The notes under the pieces are model-generated. The model was not told the origin of the DNA. It ran no database searches and worked only from the letters and a program-made list of their open reading frames with translations. Of a stretch of DNA of 64,000 nucleotides, positions 35,734 to 44,716 are shown piece after piece. Position 1 is the stretch's first letter; each line of letters begins with the position of its first letter. The position numbers and the translations under genes were made by a program. The DNA is from JARFUG01 sp050485365 (GTDB lineage: Bacteria; Desulfobacterota; Desulfuromonadia; Desulfuromonadales; JACZKF01), in the NCBI GenBank assembly GCA_050485365.1, contig JBJHBH010000006.1:1-64000 (forward strand). Reading direction: 5' to 3'.

Positions 35734-36462
35734 TCACGCCAGCTGCAGCAGCACCCCGTAGATTAGCGCCCCGGCGGAGAAGGCCAGGAAGCGGCCGTCG
35801 CGCTCATCGGGGAGCTCTTCTTTCAGGACGTTGAGGATGATTCCCCCGGCGAGCAGGGCGAAAAGAACCGAGACGAGGGCCGGATGGACGACGTAGACGA
35901 GACTGATCATCCATCCGACCAGGATCGCGGCGCTCAGAATCCAGCACCCGTACCGGTGGTAGAGGCGCGGATAATGGTGGCGCAGCCCCGAATCGTTGAC
36001 GATGAAGTGAAGCCCCATGGCAAAGGAGAAAAAGCCGAGAGTCGTCCACCCCTGCTGCGCCCGCTGCAGCAGAAAAAATCCGATGATGACGTTGTACAGC
36101 GCGAACGAGACGAGGTGGAGCCAGAAGACCCGTGCGCCGTCGTCGCTCGGGCTCAGCCGCGCCGCCCGCTCCAGTCCGTAGAAGAAGACCAGGCCGAGCA
36201 GCGAGATGAAGAAAATATGGTGCTCGACCGCAACGAACCACGGTGCGGGGGAGAGAGCCTGCGTCAGATGGAACTGGCTTCGTCCCAGCTCCGGAAGGAT
36301 GTGGACGAACACGTAGGCGGTGGAGACCCCGCCCGCGGCCGAGAGCCATCCGCTGCGCGGGACGACGTCGAAAAACCGCAGACGGCCTGCCCACTGGTGG
36401 GTGCCTGCGAGAAAAAACGCAAGCAGGCCCGTCACCCAGACCGTCGTCGTCCAATCCTCCAT
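35734..36462 (-). CDS. Integral membrane protein, ZIP-transporter-like
   Basis: A 242-residue protein with about eight hydrophobic segments. Histidine-bearing helices (STAYVFVHILPEL near 50, VEHHIFFISL near 82, MGLHFIVNDSGLRHH near 150) and the C-terminal GGIILNVLKEELPDERDGRF recall the ZIP metal-transporter fold. Family membership is uncertain without a profile search. It may share a transcript with the downstream antiporter. Confidence 0.6.
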   Translation of the reverse strand: MEDWTTTVWVTGLLAFFLAGTHQWAGRLRFFDVVPRSGWLSAAGGVSTAYVFVHILPELGRSQFHLTQALSPAPWFVAVEHHIFFISLLGLVFFYGLERAARLSPSDDGARVFWLHLVSFALYNVIIGFFLLQRAQQGWTTLGFFSFAMGLHFIVNDSGLRHHYPRLYHRYGCWILSAAILVGWMISLVYVVHPALVSVLFALLAGGIILNVLKEELPDERDGRFLAFSAGALIYGVLLQLA

Positions 36463-36612
36463 CTCAAAACTCCGGCGTCACCAGGGTCGCAGCTCCTTCC
36501 GGCGAACGACCGTCTCCTTCGAATCGAAAAGTGGAGTTTAACGATTTGCGACGCATACGGCAAGGAGTTCCGCCGTCGGACGGACAATCTTCGAGGACGA
36601 AGGCAGGACAAT

Positions 36613-37359
36613 TCAGCGTCTTCTGACTTTTTTCCGTTTGTCTTTTCGCACGGTGACGTCGAAGTCGAGCACCAGCGGAAGGTGATCGGAATACGGAACC
36701 TTCGGGACGCTGAATTCGCGGACGTTGACCCGTGAGCTGCACAGGATGAAATCGAGGTGCCGGGTGGGGTGATCGCTGGGGTAGGTCGGCAGGCTTTTCG
36801 TGTTGGCGTTTCGCAGCCCCGTGGCGGCGAGAAAGAGATCGATCTCCCTTTCGCCCCACAGCGCATTGAAGTCGCCTGCGACGATGTACGGCTTCTTGCT
36901 CTCTTTCACCAGCTTGTAGAGCGCGCCGAGTTGCCGGTGTCGCACCCGCGACCCCAGCGCGAGATGAACCAGGTAGATGACGACGTGATCGAGCTCCAAC
37001 TCCATCACCAGGCGCTTCATGCCGCAATCGAAAAAGTGGAACCGCTCGTTGCGGATGCGGTCCCGGGCGAGAAAGGCGTTGCCCTGCCGGCGCAGCACCG
37101 GGATGTTGAGCCAGAAGGAGTGCTCCTTGTATTTGACCGAGTACGAGTGGTAGTGCCCGAGGGCGTCGGCCAGCAATTCGGCCTGGCTCTTTCCCCCCGA
37201 ACGGTACGAACCGTGATCGACCTCGACGAGCCCGACCAGATCGGGCTGCAAGTCGCGCAAAAAAGCGGTGATCCGCTGCAGGTTGCGGGTCGATGGGCTC
37301 AGAAAATCGATCATCTTCGCCCCTGTTCCGTATCGTATGTTGTAAAGAACGAATCGCAT
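36613..37359 (-). CDS. Endonuclease/exonuclease/phosphatase family protein
   Basis: A 248-residue member of the DNase I-like fold. Key motifs are LYNIRYG (Asn near 7), DLVGLVEVDHGS (metal-ligand Glu near 46), IVAGDFNALWGE (GDFN near 157) and the C-terminal SDHLPLVLDF (catalytic Asp-His). No signal peptide. Members cleave nucleic acids, phosphoinositides or phosphodiesters, so the substrate cannot be assigned. Lies 134 bp downstream of the small SAP-like gene on the same strand. Confidence 0.85.
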   Translation of the reverse strand: MRFVLYNIRYGTGAKMIDFLSPSTRNLQRITAFLRDLQPDLVGLVEVDHGSYRSGGKSQAELLADALGHYHSYSVKYKEHSFWLNIPVLRRQGNAFLARDRIRNERFHFFDCGMKRLVMELELDHVVIYLVHLALGSRVRHRQLGALYKLVKESKKPYIVAGDFNALWGEREIDLFLAATGLRNANTKSLPTYPSDHPTRHLDFILCSSRVNVREFSVPKVPYSDHLPLVLDFDVTVRKDKRKKVRRR

Positions 37360-37410
37360 CAGACTTCGCCCTTCTCAAGTCGGCTCGGCCGGACGCCCAG
37401 AGCGGGCACG

Positions 37411-37438
37411 AAAAAAGGGTGCGCCGGATGGGCCACCC
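37411..37438 (-). terminator. Intrinsic terminator upstream of the EEP nuclease gene
   Basis: On the minus strand GGGTGGCC and GGCGCACCC pair with one bulge and are followed by TTTTTT, just after the small SAP-like gene. Confidence 0.6.
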
Positions 37439-37492
37439 CTGAAACTCTCCACTGCAGAAAAGCACTTTCGATCCGCTCAGGGGAGAACTTGC

Positions 37493-37747
37493 TCAATGAT
37501 GCCGCAGAGCATCGATGAGCTCTTCCTTGTTCATTCCGGAGCGCCCCGCGATCCCCACCTCCCTGGCCTTCTCGTACAACTCGTCCTTGCTCCACTCCTC
37601 GTATTTGGGCGCTTTCCCCCCTCGCCTTCCCGCCTCGCGGCGCGGCGTGTTGGCGATGCGGGCGGCCTTCTCCTTGCTCATCCCGTCCTTGCGCAACGCC
37701 TCGTACTGTTCGTCGTCCTTGATCTGCGGTCCATGATCCTTGGCCAT
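37493..37747 (-). CDS. Small basic protein with Rho-N/SAP-like C-terminal motif
   Basis: An 84-residue charged protein. The N-terminal half (QYEALRKDGMSKEKAARIAN) resembles the KGKGKEKAARIAN-type motif of small stress-linked proteins. The C-terminal half (WSKDELYEKAREVGIAG, MNKEELIDALRHH) is the helix-extended-loop-helix of Rho-termination-factor N or SAP domains, which bind nucleic acid. A clear terminator follows. The usual annotation is DUF7218 or Rho termination factor N-terminal domain protein; function unknown. Confidence 0.75.
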   Translation of the reverse strand: MAKDHGPQIKDDEQYEALRKDGMSKEKAARIANTPRREAGRRGGKAPKYEEWSKDELYEKAREVGIAGRSGMNKEELIDALRHH

Positions 37748-38087
37748 TGCTCACTCTCCTCTTTCGCAGCGCATAAGCCCTATTCAAAAAATATCAAGAA
37801 ACCGCGGGGGATCAAACGATCAGGTGAAGGTGCGCAGGAAAGACAAAGGGGGGATCGGGAGCGGCGGCGTCGTTGGCGGGAGGGAAACGATCGACATGTC
37901 CGAACGTCTTTAGGGCCCGCTTTTTTCGATCTGCTCCGGGAGGAAGAGGACCCGGCCGTTGACCGGGGCACCGAGGACGAGGGCGTCGGCGCCTGCGATC
38001 TGCTCGAAGCGGATGCCGGGTGTTAGTAGAAGCGGCGGAAATCTGTTGGTGCTCAGCCATATTTTGATCACAATCATCATTGTTCGA
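37748..38087. other. 340-bp gap without recognisable gene
   Basis: Frames here give short, GC-driven translations with no familiar motif. A minus-strand stretch ending LPEQIEKSGP (stop near 37910) could be a gene remnant, but nothing confirms it. Confidence 0.4.
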
Positions 38088-39020
38088 TCAATCCCCTCCC
38101 TCCAACTCCTTGCGGTTCCATCCTCCGAGATCAGCGGCGGCCTCATAGGTGCTCTGGAGGAAATCGAGGAGCATCTCATCCGGTGACGCCGCCTCTCGAA
38201 CGGCCTTGTAAGGGAGGACGAATTCCTTGAGGTCTGGGTGGTAAAAAGCAGCGTCGGGGACTACCCGGGCGCTGCCAAATCCCTCGGGCTCCGGATAGGC
38301 GTAGGAATAGAAGGCGGGTTCTGGGAACTGCTCGTTTCCCGGCCAAAATCCGCAACTACTCACCTCGTGCGAATAGGCCTCCCGGGCGACCCAATTGGGA
38401 AGGTGCGGTACGCCACCCGGGTGCTCGGGGGCCCGGCGGCCGGAGAAGCGCGTCACCGCCAGGTCGAAAGATCCCCAGAAAAAGTGCACGGGGCTGCTCT
38501 TGCCGATGAAGCGAGCCCTGAATTCTTTCAATACCCTGTCGGCCTGGGCCAGGATGCGCCAGAACCGGTTCGCGAAGACTGCATCGTAAGCGGCATGCTG
38601 TTCGTCGAGGTCGAAGGGAATGGGGTCAGGGAGTTCGGAAGGTGTCGTGTGAATATCGACTTTCAGATCGAGCTCAACCAGCATGGCCAAGACCTCCCGG
38701 TAGAAATCGGCCACTGAGCGTGGAATCAGAGACATGGTCCTGACTGAGCCATCACTGGTTTGGAACAGAAGCCGGTGCTCGATGAAATCGAAGTCGATCT
38801 GAAAGGTCCGGCTCCCGTAAGGGATCGGTGAAGTGGAGAGACCGCGGGAGGTGAGGTAAAAGACTACATGCCAGGAGTGATTTACCCAGGGGGTCTGCAC
38901 CAGCCGGATCTTTCCGATGATCTGAGTCCAGAGGTGAAGAGTCGCGCAGGTGTCCTTCCACTCCGTGAATGGGAGGGTCGGCCAGGCATCCACGTTGTAA
39001 ATGGGGCCGCGTTCCGACAT
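38088..39020 (-). CDS. DUF5996 family protein
   Basis: A 310-residue soluble protein whose opening WPTLPFTEWKDTCATLHLWTQ and the motifs NHSWHVVFYLTSRGL, PVHFFWGSFDLAVTRFSGR and GFWPGNEQFPEPAFYSYAYPEP match the DUF5996 family. The family is widespread and uncharacterised; conserved His, Trp and Arg residues hint at a ligand-binding or enzymatic role. Full length. Its GC content and codon use look a little lower than the respiratory cluster, so it may belong to accessory DNA. Confidence 0.82.
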   Translation of the reverse strand: MSERGPIYNVDAWPTLPFTEWKDTCATLHLWTQIIGKIRLVQTPWVNHSWHVVFYLTSRGLSTSPIPYGSRTFQIDFDFIEHRLLFQTSDGSVRTMSLIPRSVADFYREVLAMLVELDLKVDIHTTPSELPDPIPFDLDEQHAAYDAVFANRFWRILAQADRVLKEFRARFIGKSSPVHFFWGSFDLAVTRFSGRRAPEHPGGVPHLPNWVAREAYSHEVSSCGFWPGNEQFPEPAFYSYAYPEPEGFGSARVVPDAAFYHPDLKEFVLPYKAVREAASPDEMLLDFLQSTYEAAADLGGWNRKELEGGD

Positions 39021-39425
39021 CTCTTCCCTCGAATCTTCCGGTGTGACCGCGACTTATCTATATCAACTCCAGTCGAAGGCGCAACCGCTCCGGGGTGGCA
39101 ACATAATGGAGAGCCACACCTGGAGGCGTCTCACAATCGTCTCGCTAGCGTCGCCCGAGTCTTTCAGGATGGGTGGCAAGAGTTCTTGCAAATCCTGCCT
39201 CCCTGAACTCGTTTCAGAAACATGTATCCACAGGAAGACTGGACAACCGGAGCGATCTCTGTGGACCGTTGCATTAACTTCCGCGTTCGGACGTTGGTTT
39301 TAGCTTTTTGCCCGGGAAACGAGCAGGGGTCAGAGCCGCCAATTTCATCCCCCCACCACTCATGCCCGATCAGTTTCCATTACTCCTTGAATAAAGCGCA
39401 GTCCTACAGCAGAAAGGAGGCAATC
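39021..39425. other. 405-bp gap upstream of the serine recombinase
   Basis: No supported frame is seen. The GC content is lower than the flanks. A ribosome site AAAGGAGG closes the interval. A resolution site for the recombinase could lie here, but no clear dyad was found. Confidence 0.4.
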
Positions 39426-39995
39426 ATGGGAATGAGAATCGGGTACGCGCGGGTAAGTTCTTCAGGGCAAAGACTGGATGTGCAACTGGATCGCCTGGCT
39501 GACTGCGATCGCATCTTCTCCGAAAAGGCGTCTGCCGCCTCCGCCAAGGGCAGGCCGGAACTTCAGAAAGCCTTGGACTACGTGAGAGATGAAGACGTCT
39601 TTGTGGTCACGAAGCTCGACAGGTTAGCTCGCTCAGTCGTAGATCTGGCAGGGATCGTCCAAAAGCTGGAGGGGAAAAAGGTCGACCTGATCGTACTGGA
39701 TCAGGGGATCGACACCACGACGATGTATGGCCGACTGCAATTCAACATCTTGGCTGCCCTCGGCGAATTTGAGCGGGAACTGATCAAGGAAAGGTCCATG
39801 GAGGGTCGGCTGAAAGCCATTACCCGCGGAGTAAAGTTCGGAGCCAAGCCGAAACTTAACAAGCAGGAGATCCGTGATCTGATCAAGGATTTTGAGGCGC
39901 CAGGTTGCAGCAAGGCGGAGATCGCGGACCATTATGGGATCAGCAGATCCTCTGTTTACCGGCTCTATGCGGAAAATAGAGCGCAGGCTCAATGA
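39426..39995 (+). CDS. Serine recombinase (resolvase/invertase family)
   Basis: A 189-residue site-specific recombinase. The catalytic domain opens MGMRIGYARVSSSGQRLDVQ with the nucleophile Ser in the ARVSS segment. TKLDRLARSVVDL and LGEFERELIKERSMEGR are family hallmarks, and a C-terminal Hin-type HTH (CSKAEIADHYGISRSSVYRL) binds DNA. The start at 39426 is fixed by AAAGGAGG; a longer in-frame extension lacks homology. No transposase or terminal repeats flank it, so it is probably a remnant or stand-alone resolvase from a plasmid or transposon. Confidence 0.92.
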   Translation: MGMRIGYARVSSSGQRLDVQLDRLADCDRIFSEKASAASAKGRPELQKALDYVRDEDVFVVTKLDRLARSVVDLAGIVQKLEGKKVDLIVLDQGIDTTTMYGRLQFNILAALGEFERELIKERSMEGRLKAITRGVKFGAKPKLNKQEIRDLIKDFEAPGCSKAEIADHYGISRSSVYRLYAENRAQAQ

Positions 39996-40010
39996 GTCGG
40001 GCTGATACGC

Positions 40011-40044
40011 CAATGGCCTCCAAGGAAATCCCTGGAGGCCATTG
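40011..40044. terminator. Stem-loop between recombinase and toxin genes
   Basis: CAATGGCCTCCA (40011-40022) and TGGAGGCCATTG (40033-40044) are perfect complements around a 10-nt loop, lying between convergent genes; a bidirectional terminator is likely. Confidence 0.7.
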
Positions 40045-40067
40045 AGTGCCGAATACGCAATCGCTTT

Positions 40068-40334
40068 TCAGTCATAGACGTTTTTTCGATGCCCCACGGC
40101 AAGGACCAGAACGGTCAGAACCTGATCTTCCAGGTGGCAAATAGCTCTGTAATCTCCGATGCGATACCGCCACAAACCGGCCCGGTCGCCGACCAATGGC
40201 TTGCCGAACTGCCTGGGATTTTCGCTCCCTTCCAGCCGTTCTCTAAAATATTTCAGAATCCGTCGACGAGCCTCGGGGTCCAGCCGACGCAGATCCGTCA
40301 TTGCCTGCTCCTGGATCTCAACCCTCCAGGTCAT
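40068..40334 (-). CDS. RelE/ParE-family toxin
   Basis: An 88-residue protein with the RelE pattern MTWRVEIQEQAMTDLRRLDPEARRRI, GLWRYRIGDYRAICHLED and the C-terminal VLAVGHRKNVYD. RelE toxins cleave mRNA in the ribosome; ParE members poison gyrase; the GLWRYRIGDYR segment favours RelE. It overlaps the antitoxin gene by 17 nt. It acts with the antitoxin encoded just upstream. Confidence 0.92.
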   Translation of the reverse strand: MTWRVEIQEQAMTDLRRLDPEARRRILKYFRERLEGSENPRQFGKPLVGDRAGLWRYRIGDYRAICHLEDQVLTVLVLAVGHRKNVYD

Positions 40335-40530
40335 TCAGTTCCTTCTCCGCATCCTCCAGGCTCACCCGGCGTCCGCCGGCTTCCAAACGAGCCAGGCCGA
40401 GCAGGTAGTCTTCCCGATCCTCCAGAAACTCCTGGAGGGCTTGGCGCACGTAAAAAGACTTGCTTCTGCCCGTCTTCTGGGCGAGCCTCTCCAGCCTTGC
40501 CTCGATCTCTTTATCTCGTAGTCCGATCAT
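40318..40530 (-). CDS. RelB-type ribbon-helix-helix antitoxin
   Basis: A 70-residue protein whose N-terminal MIGLRDKEIEARLERLAQKTGRSKSFYVRQAL is a ribbon-helix-helix DNA-binding motif and whose acidic C-terminus (SLEDAEKELNDLEG) should wrap the toxin. First gene of the pair, with a palindromic operator about 40 bp upstream for autoregulation. Confidence 0.9.
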   Translation of the reverse strand: MIGLRDKEIEARLERLAQKTGRSKSFYVRQALQEFLEDREDYLLGLARLEAGGRRVSLEDAEKELNDLEG

Positions 40531-40561
40531 CCCTTTCCTCCAGGGCAGGTTCCTTTTGGGT

Positions 40562-40587
40562 GTTTAACTTGTTTAACAGTTTAAACA
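40562..40587. promoter_or_regulatory. Operator of the toxin-antitoxin pair
   Basis: TGTTTAA-CAGT-TTAAACA (40570-40587) is a perfect 7-bp inverted repeat, with a further half site GTTTAAC at 40562-40568. The AT-rich position about 40 bp before the antitoxin start fits a ribbon-helix-helix autorepressor site. Confidence 0.65.
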
Positions 40588-40742
40588 CAATGCGGAATCG
40601 CGTCAAGGCTGAAGCGCCCGGGGATGCGGTGTTTAATCTTTCTGGTCCAGGGAGGATTAAAACAGCACACTTCCATCGTCTCAAAAGTCCCACCATCGAG
40701 ACTGCGAGGAGAATGTCTCGACGCCAGTCACCAATGCGACGG

Positions 40743-41600
40743 TCATACGCGGCTCTTAATCCGGATCGGATTTCGAAAGTTGATATCGCGTTGTGAAAAT
40801 GGAATTTCTATTCCGGCTTTCTTGAGTCCGTCCCAAAGCGCGAAGTACAGATTGCTGCGGAACAAGTCGGGTTGATGCGCCATCTTGGCCGTCCAGGTCC
40901 GGAGCTCGAACTTCATCGAATTGTCGCCAAACCCCATGAACCGTACGCTGGCTTGGGGGATGTTCAGCACATGTTCATCGGCGGCAGCCACTTCCAAAGC
41001 GATCTTTTCCACTTTGCGCGGATCACTGCCGAAACTGACGCCGAATGGAACACGGATGCGCACCTTTTGGTCTCCGTGACTAAGATTGACTACCTGTTCG
41101 GAGATAAACTCTCCATTGGGAATGATCATGTCGATGTTGTCGTTGCTCCGAATGGTGGTGCTGCGCCCGCCGATGCGTACCACGTCCCCTTGCACCCCCC
41201 CTATTTCCACACGGTCACCAAGTTGAATCGGTCGCTCGACAAGAATGATCAAACCGCTGAGGAAATTGTTAGCGATGTTTTGTAATCCGAACCCGATGCC
41301 GATGCTGAGGGCGCCGGCAAAAACGGTCAGCGCGGTCAGGTCAACCCCAAGCGTTTGCATCGCAACCATAAAGCCGAGCGCTAGGACAACGTAGCCGACA
41401 AGACGCGCTATTGCGTCCCTTCGCCCGATCGGCAATCGTACAAGCAGGCGCGCACGCAGCATGCGCCGGACCGTTCGCGCAGCCAGAATGACCAGCATGA
41501 GCAATACGATAAACTGAACCATGCTTACCACGGTCACCGGTATTTCACCGAGATAAAACAGAGGTCGAGCGAAGTTTCCCAAGAATTTCGACCAATCCAT
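40743..41600 (-). CDS. MscS-family mechanosensitive channel
   Basis: A 285-residue membrane protein with three N-terminal helices, the pore helix ALTVFAGALSIGIGFGLQNIANNFLSGLIIL, and the beta domain opening VERPIQLGDRVEIGGVQGDV then IIPNGEFISEQVVN, which define the MscS fold. It releases solutes on osmotic down-shock. The start at 41600 (MDWSKFLGNF) is preferred over one 15 codons upstream because GGGGGA lies upstream and the extra residues are non-conserved. Confidence 0.93.
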   Translation of the reverse strand: MDWSKFLGNFARPLFYLGEIPVTVVSMVQFIVLLMLVILAARTVRRMLRARLLVRLPIGRRDAIARLVGYVVLALGFMVAMQTLGVDLTALTVFAGALSIGIGFGLQNIANNFLSGLIILVERPIQLGDRVEIGGVQGDVVRIGGRSTTIRSNDNIDMIIPNGEFISEQVVNLSHGDQKVRIRVPFGVSFGSDPRKVEKIALEVAAADEHVLNIPQASVRFMGFGDNSMKFELRTWTAKMAHQPDLFRSNLYFALWDGLKKAGIEIPFSQRDINFRNPIRIKSRV

Positions 41601-41848
41601 CCTCAACGATCCCCCTTTAGGTTCTCCGTCTCCTAGCCAGCACAACGAGACAGCCTGTCCATGAGAAATCCAGCTTCGTCAGAGCCAGTCTGATTACAAT
41701 TGCATGGGTTCTGATAAGATGACATCTTAACCTACCTTGGTTCCCCCATCCTTGATCCGCTCACAAATAAGTAACATCAAAAAGGAGCTTCATGAAAGAA
41801 GGATTCAGCAGGGACGCCAACTAGAACGAGTCCCCAAAAAGAAAAATT

Positions 41849-42192
41849 TTACCTGCCCTGCTGCATTTTCCGGTGTGCGAGGTATTTGCCTGCGGTAGCA
41901 CCGATAGCAATCGAAGAAAGTTTAACGTAAACCAGTAGACCCTCTTCTGTGAGGCTGATGATGCCCGGATGAGTCGGGATGACGGAGCCTGCTGCTGCGC
42001 TCAGGGTCCCAAACGCGCTCACGATAAAACCCTGGCGTATCCCTTTGTTCCACGCCACGCCGATAACAGGCCAAGCGTACGGAAGAATAAAGCTGATCTT
42101 TCAAGTGACAGGTTGACGACCATGAGGAACATAAACCAGATTGCCGCAATCTCCAATGTGAAGATGCGTTGCAGGAGCATTCGCAAGTCCAT
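41849..42192 (-). pseudogene. Frameshifted small membrane protein
   Basis: Two minus-strand frames look like halves of one protein of about 115 residues. The first (from 42192) reads MDLRMLLQRIFTLEIAAIW and FMFLMVVNLSLE. The second, in another frame, reads FILPYAWPVIGVAWNKGIRQ, FIVSAFGTLSAAAGSVIPTH and a final LAHRKMQQGR. Joining them near 42110 gives three hydrophobic helices. No family recognised. The alternative is a separate 69-residue gene starting at the GTG at 42058. Confidence 0.45.
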
Positions 42193-42293
42193 GTACGGCT
42201 TCTTATCTGATTGACAGCGAAAAGTGTCTGTGCAACAAAGATCCACTGAAATTATAACAGTTTCGGAAAACTCTCTCCCGAAGGCTTGCTTCA

Positions 42294-44561
42294 ATGGAAG
42301 GTATCAATTTCATCCAGGACTTGGCGATCGTCTTGCTCGGTGCCGGAATTGCCGGCGCGCTGTGCAAGCGCATCGGCCTGTCGGTGATTGTCGGCTACCT
42401 CCTTGCCGGCATCGTCATCGGCCCTCACACCCCGCCTTTTCCCCTCATCTTGGATATCGAAAGGATCGAGACGCTCTCGCACCTCGGCCTGGTCTTCCTC
42501 ATGTTCGGTATCGGCCTCGGACTGAGTCTTTCGCGCCTGCGAAAGATGGGGATCTCGACCGTCATTGCTACGGCGCTTGGTGCCTTTTTCGTCTTCAACC
42601 TGACGCAACTGCTCGGAAAAGGGGTCGGCTGGACGGGAACGCAGACTCTGTTCATCGCCGCCATGTTCATGGTCTCCAGTTCGGCCGTCATCGCCAAGGT
42701 CATCCGGGACATGAATCTCAGCCACGAACGTTCCGGGCAGCTTGCCCTGAGCGTCACGGTGCTGGAGGACGTCGTCGCCGTCGTCATGCTTGCGATCCTA
42801 GGTTCCCAAGTCGCCGCCGTCGGCGTCGATACCCCCGACATAGGAGCCCTCCTCATCGCCCTTGTCGCCTTCGTCGTTCTGCTTGTCATCACCGGACTCC
42901 TCTTCATCCCCCGTCTTCTGCAGCGCCTCGACGGCAAGGGCGATCCGGAGCTTCAGACGATCGTCATCGCGGGGTTGCTCTTTCTGGTCGGGCTCACGGC
43001 GGTGAAGTCCGGGTATTCGCTCGCTCTCGGCGCCTTTCTTCTGGGGGCGGTCGTTGCGGAGATGCCGCAAAAACCCGGAGTCGAGAAAGCCTTCTCCGGC
43101 ATGCGCGACATGTTCAGCAGCGTCTTTTTCGTCGCCATCGGCATGATGATCGAAGTGAATCTGATGCTGGGCGTGTTGCATTGGATTCTGGCGCTGACCC
43201 TCTTCACGATGGTCGCCCGCTCCCTTTCGACCGGTTTGGCGCTTATGGTGGCCGGTGCCCCTCCCCGTGATGCACGCCGGGCCGGGCTCGCCCTGATGCC
43301 GCTGGGCGAGTTCACCTTCGTCATCGCGGGCCTTGGGGTGGGGGCGCAGGTTCTGGCGCCGGAGTTCTATTCGATCGCCGTGGGGGTCTCCATCCTCACC
43401 GTCCTGCTCTCTCCCGTGATCAACCGCCACGCAGAGCCGTTTCTGGCAAAGATCGAAAGGGCCGAACCGCGTTTCCTGCAACGCACCCTGGAGGCCTATC
43501 ACAGATGGCTGGCGCAGCTCGGCAACGCACAGGCGGGGCATTTCTGGTGGCAGTTGAGCAAAAAGAGGCTGCTGCAGATGACTCTGGAGATGCTCTTCAT
43601 CACCGGCCTGCTCATCTTTTCCGAACGGCTCCTGAGCGCTTTCCAGCAAAGCCGCTTTGGCGCCGCGTTCCAGCCCGAAACGGGGAGCCTTGTTTTCTGG
43701 GCACTGATCGGGGTTCTGGTGCTCGTTCCCCTAGTGGCGATCTGGCGCCATCTCGCCGCCATGGCGATGATCTTCGCCGAGCTCGCCTCGACGCGCACCC
43801 GCATCCCCGGCCCCCTTGTCGAGAACGGCGTCAAGGCCCTTTGCGCCCTCGGTCTTGCCTACTGGATGGCTCATATCCTCCCGGCCGAATCTCTGCCGCA
43901 CTGGGGGTGGATTGTCGTCGCAGCGGTGCTGGTGATCATTCTGATCATCTTCTCGCGCCGCTTCATCTACTGGCACAGCCGGTGGCAGAACACTCTCCAG
44001 GACGTCTTCGCCGAGGCCCAGCAGGTCGAAGCTGAGCCGGCCCCTTGGCTGGAGAAGTCCGGCGACTGGGACATCCGTGTACAGGAGTTTCGCGTGCCGG
44101 AGCGGGCAGTGAGCTCGGGGCAGAGGATCGCCGACCTGCATGTGCGCTCGCAATTCGGCTGCACCATCGTGGAGATCGACCGGCAGGGGCACGCGATCAT
44201 CGCCCCGGAGCCGACGGAGGCGATCTATGCCGGCGACCGGCTTCTGCTCCTCGGAACGCCCGAACAGATCGACGCGGCGCGCTCGGGCCTGGGCAAACTG
44301 AAGGATGTCGATGAAGTTGCCGATTTCGATCAGGCCCGCCTGGAGAGGGTGCTCGTCCCCGCCGGACCCCGCGCCGGCGGCTCGCTCTCCGAACTTCAGG
44401 TGCAGCGCCAGACCGGGGTGCTGGTCGTCGGGATCGACCGCGCCGGAAAAAGAATCGTGAACCCCGCCGGGGATGAGACGATCAACGACGGAGACGAAGC
44501 GCTCGTACTGGGGACCCCTGAACAGATCAGAACATTCAGGCGATGGCTGGCTCCCGATTGA
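42294..44561 (+). CDS. Kef-type cation:proton antiporter with two TrkA-C domains
   Basis: A 755-residue CPA2 antiporter. The first 390 residues hold about 12 helices with IVGYLLAGIVIGPHTPPF, SSSAVIAKVIRDM and GAFLLGAVVAEMPQK. Further hydrophobic segments lie near 430-560. Two TrkA-C repeats follow (VSSGQRIADLHVRSQFGCT near 605 and GGSLSELQVQRQTGVLVVGI near 695). Unlike the other antiporter in this window it has no TrkA-N Rossmann domain, so control is probably by a small ligand at TrkA-C. It precedes the USP/DUF1538 operon by 155 bp and may function with it in ion homeostasis. Confidence 0.9.
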   Translation: MEGINFIQDLAIVLLGAGIAGALCKRIGLSVIVGYLLAGIVIGPHTPPFPLILDIERIETLSHLGLVFLMFGIGLGLSLSRLRKMGISTVIATALGAFFVFNLTQLLGKGVGWTGTQTLFIAAMFMVSSSAVIAKVIRDMNLSHERSGQLALSVTVLEDVVAVVMLAILGSQVAAVGVDTPDIGALLIALVAFVVLLVITGLLFIPRLLQRLDGKGDPELQTIVIAGLLFLVGLTAVKSGYSLALGAFLLGAVVAEMPQKPGVEKAFSGMRDMFSSVFFVAIGMMIEVNLMLGVLHWILALTLFTMVARSLSTGLALMVAGAPPRDARRAGLALMPLGEFTFVIAGLGVGAQVLAPEFYSIAVGVSILTVLLSPVINRHAEPFLAKIERAEPRFLQRTLEAYHRWLAQLGNAQAGHFWWQLSKKRLLQMTLEMLFITGLLIFSERLLSAFQQSRFGAAFQPETGSLVFWALIGVLVLVPLVAIWRHLAAMAMIFAELASTRTRIPGPLVENGVKALCALGLAYWMAHILPAESLPHWGWIVVAAVLVIILIIFSRRFIYWHSRWQNTLQDVFAEAQQVEAEPAPWLEKSGDWDIRVQEFRVPERAVSSGQRIADLHVRSQFGCTIVEIDRQGHAIIAPEPTEAIYAGDRLLLLGTPEQIDAARSGLGKLKDVDEVADFDQARLERVLVPAGPRAGGSLSELQVQRQTGVLVVGIDRAGKRIVNPAGDETINDGDEALVLGTPEQIRTFRRWLAPD

Positions 44562-44716
44562 TCCGCCTGCGGACAGCTCGTTCTTTCGTTTCAAATGTGA
44601 AGTCACTTTCAGTCTACCGGTTCGTCACCGTGTACAATAGGAGAGTATTCTCACCCAGGAAATCCAATTGTTTCCATCCATAAACTTCGGATGGGAACCG
44701 ATGACCGGAGAACAGC

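Noticed and set aside
37910..38179. A minus-strand frame overlapping the DUF5996 gene end
   Set aside because: The overlap is too long for a real pair and no family could be recognised; kept only as a possible remnant in the gap note.
44600..44640. A sigma-70 promoter for the USP operon based on TACAAT at 44633
   Set aside because: No acceptable -35 hexamer lies at 16-18 bp, so it is not listed.
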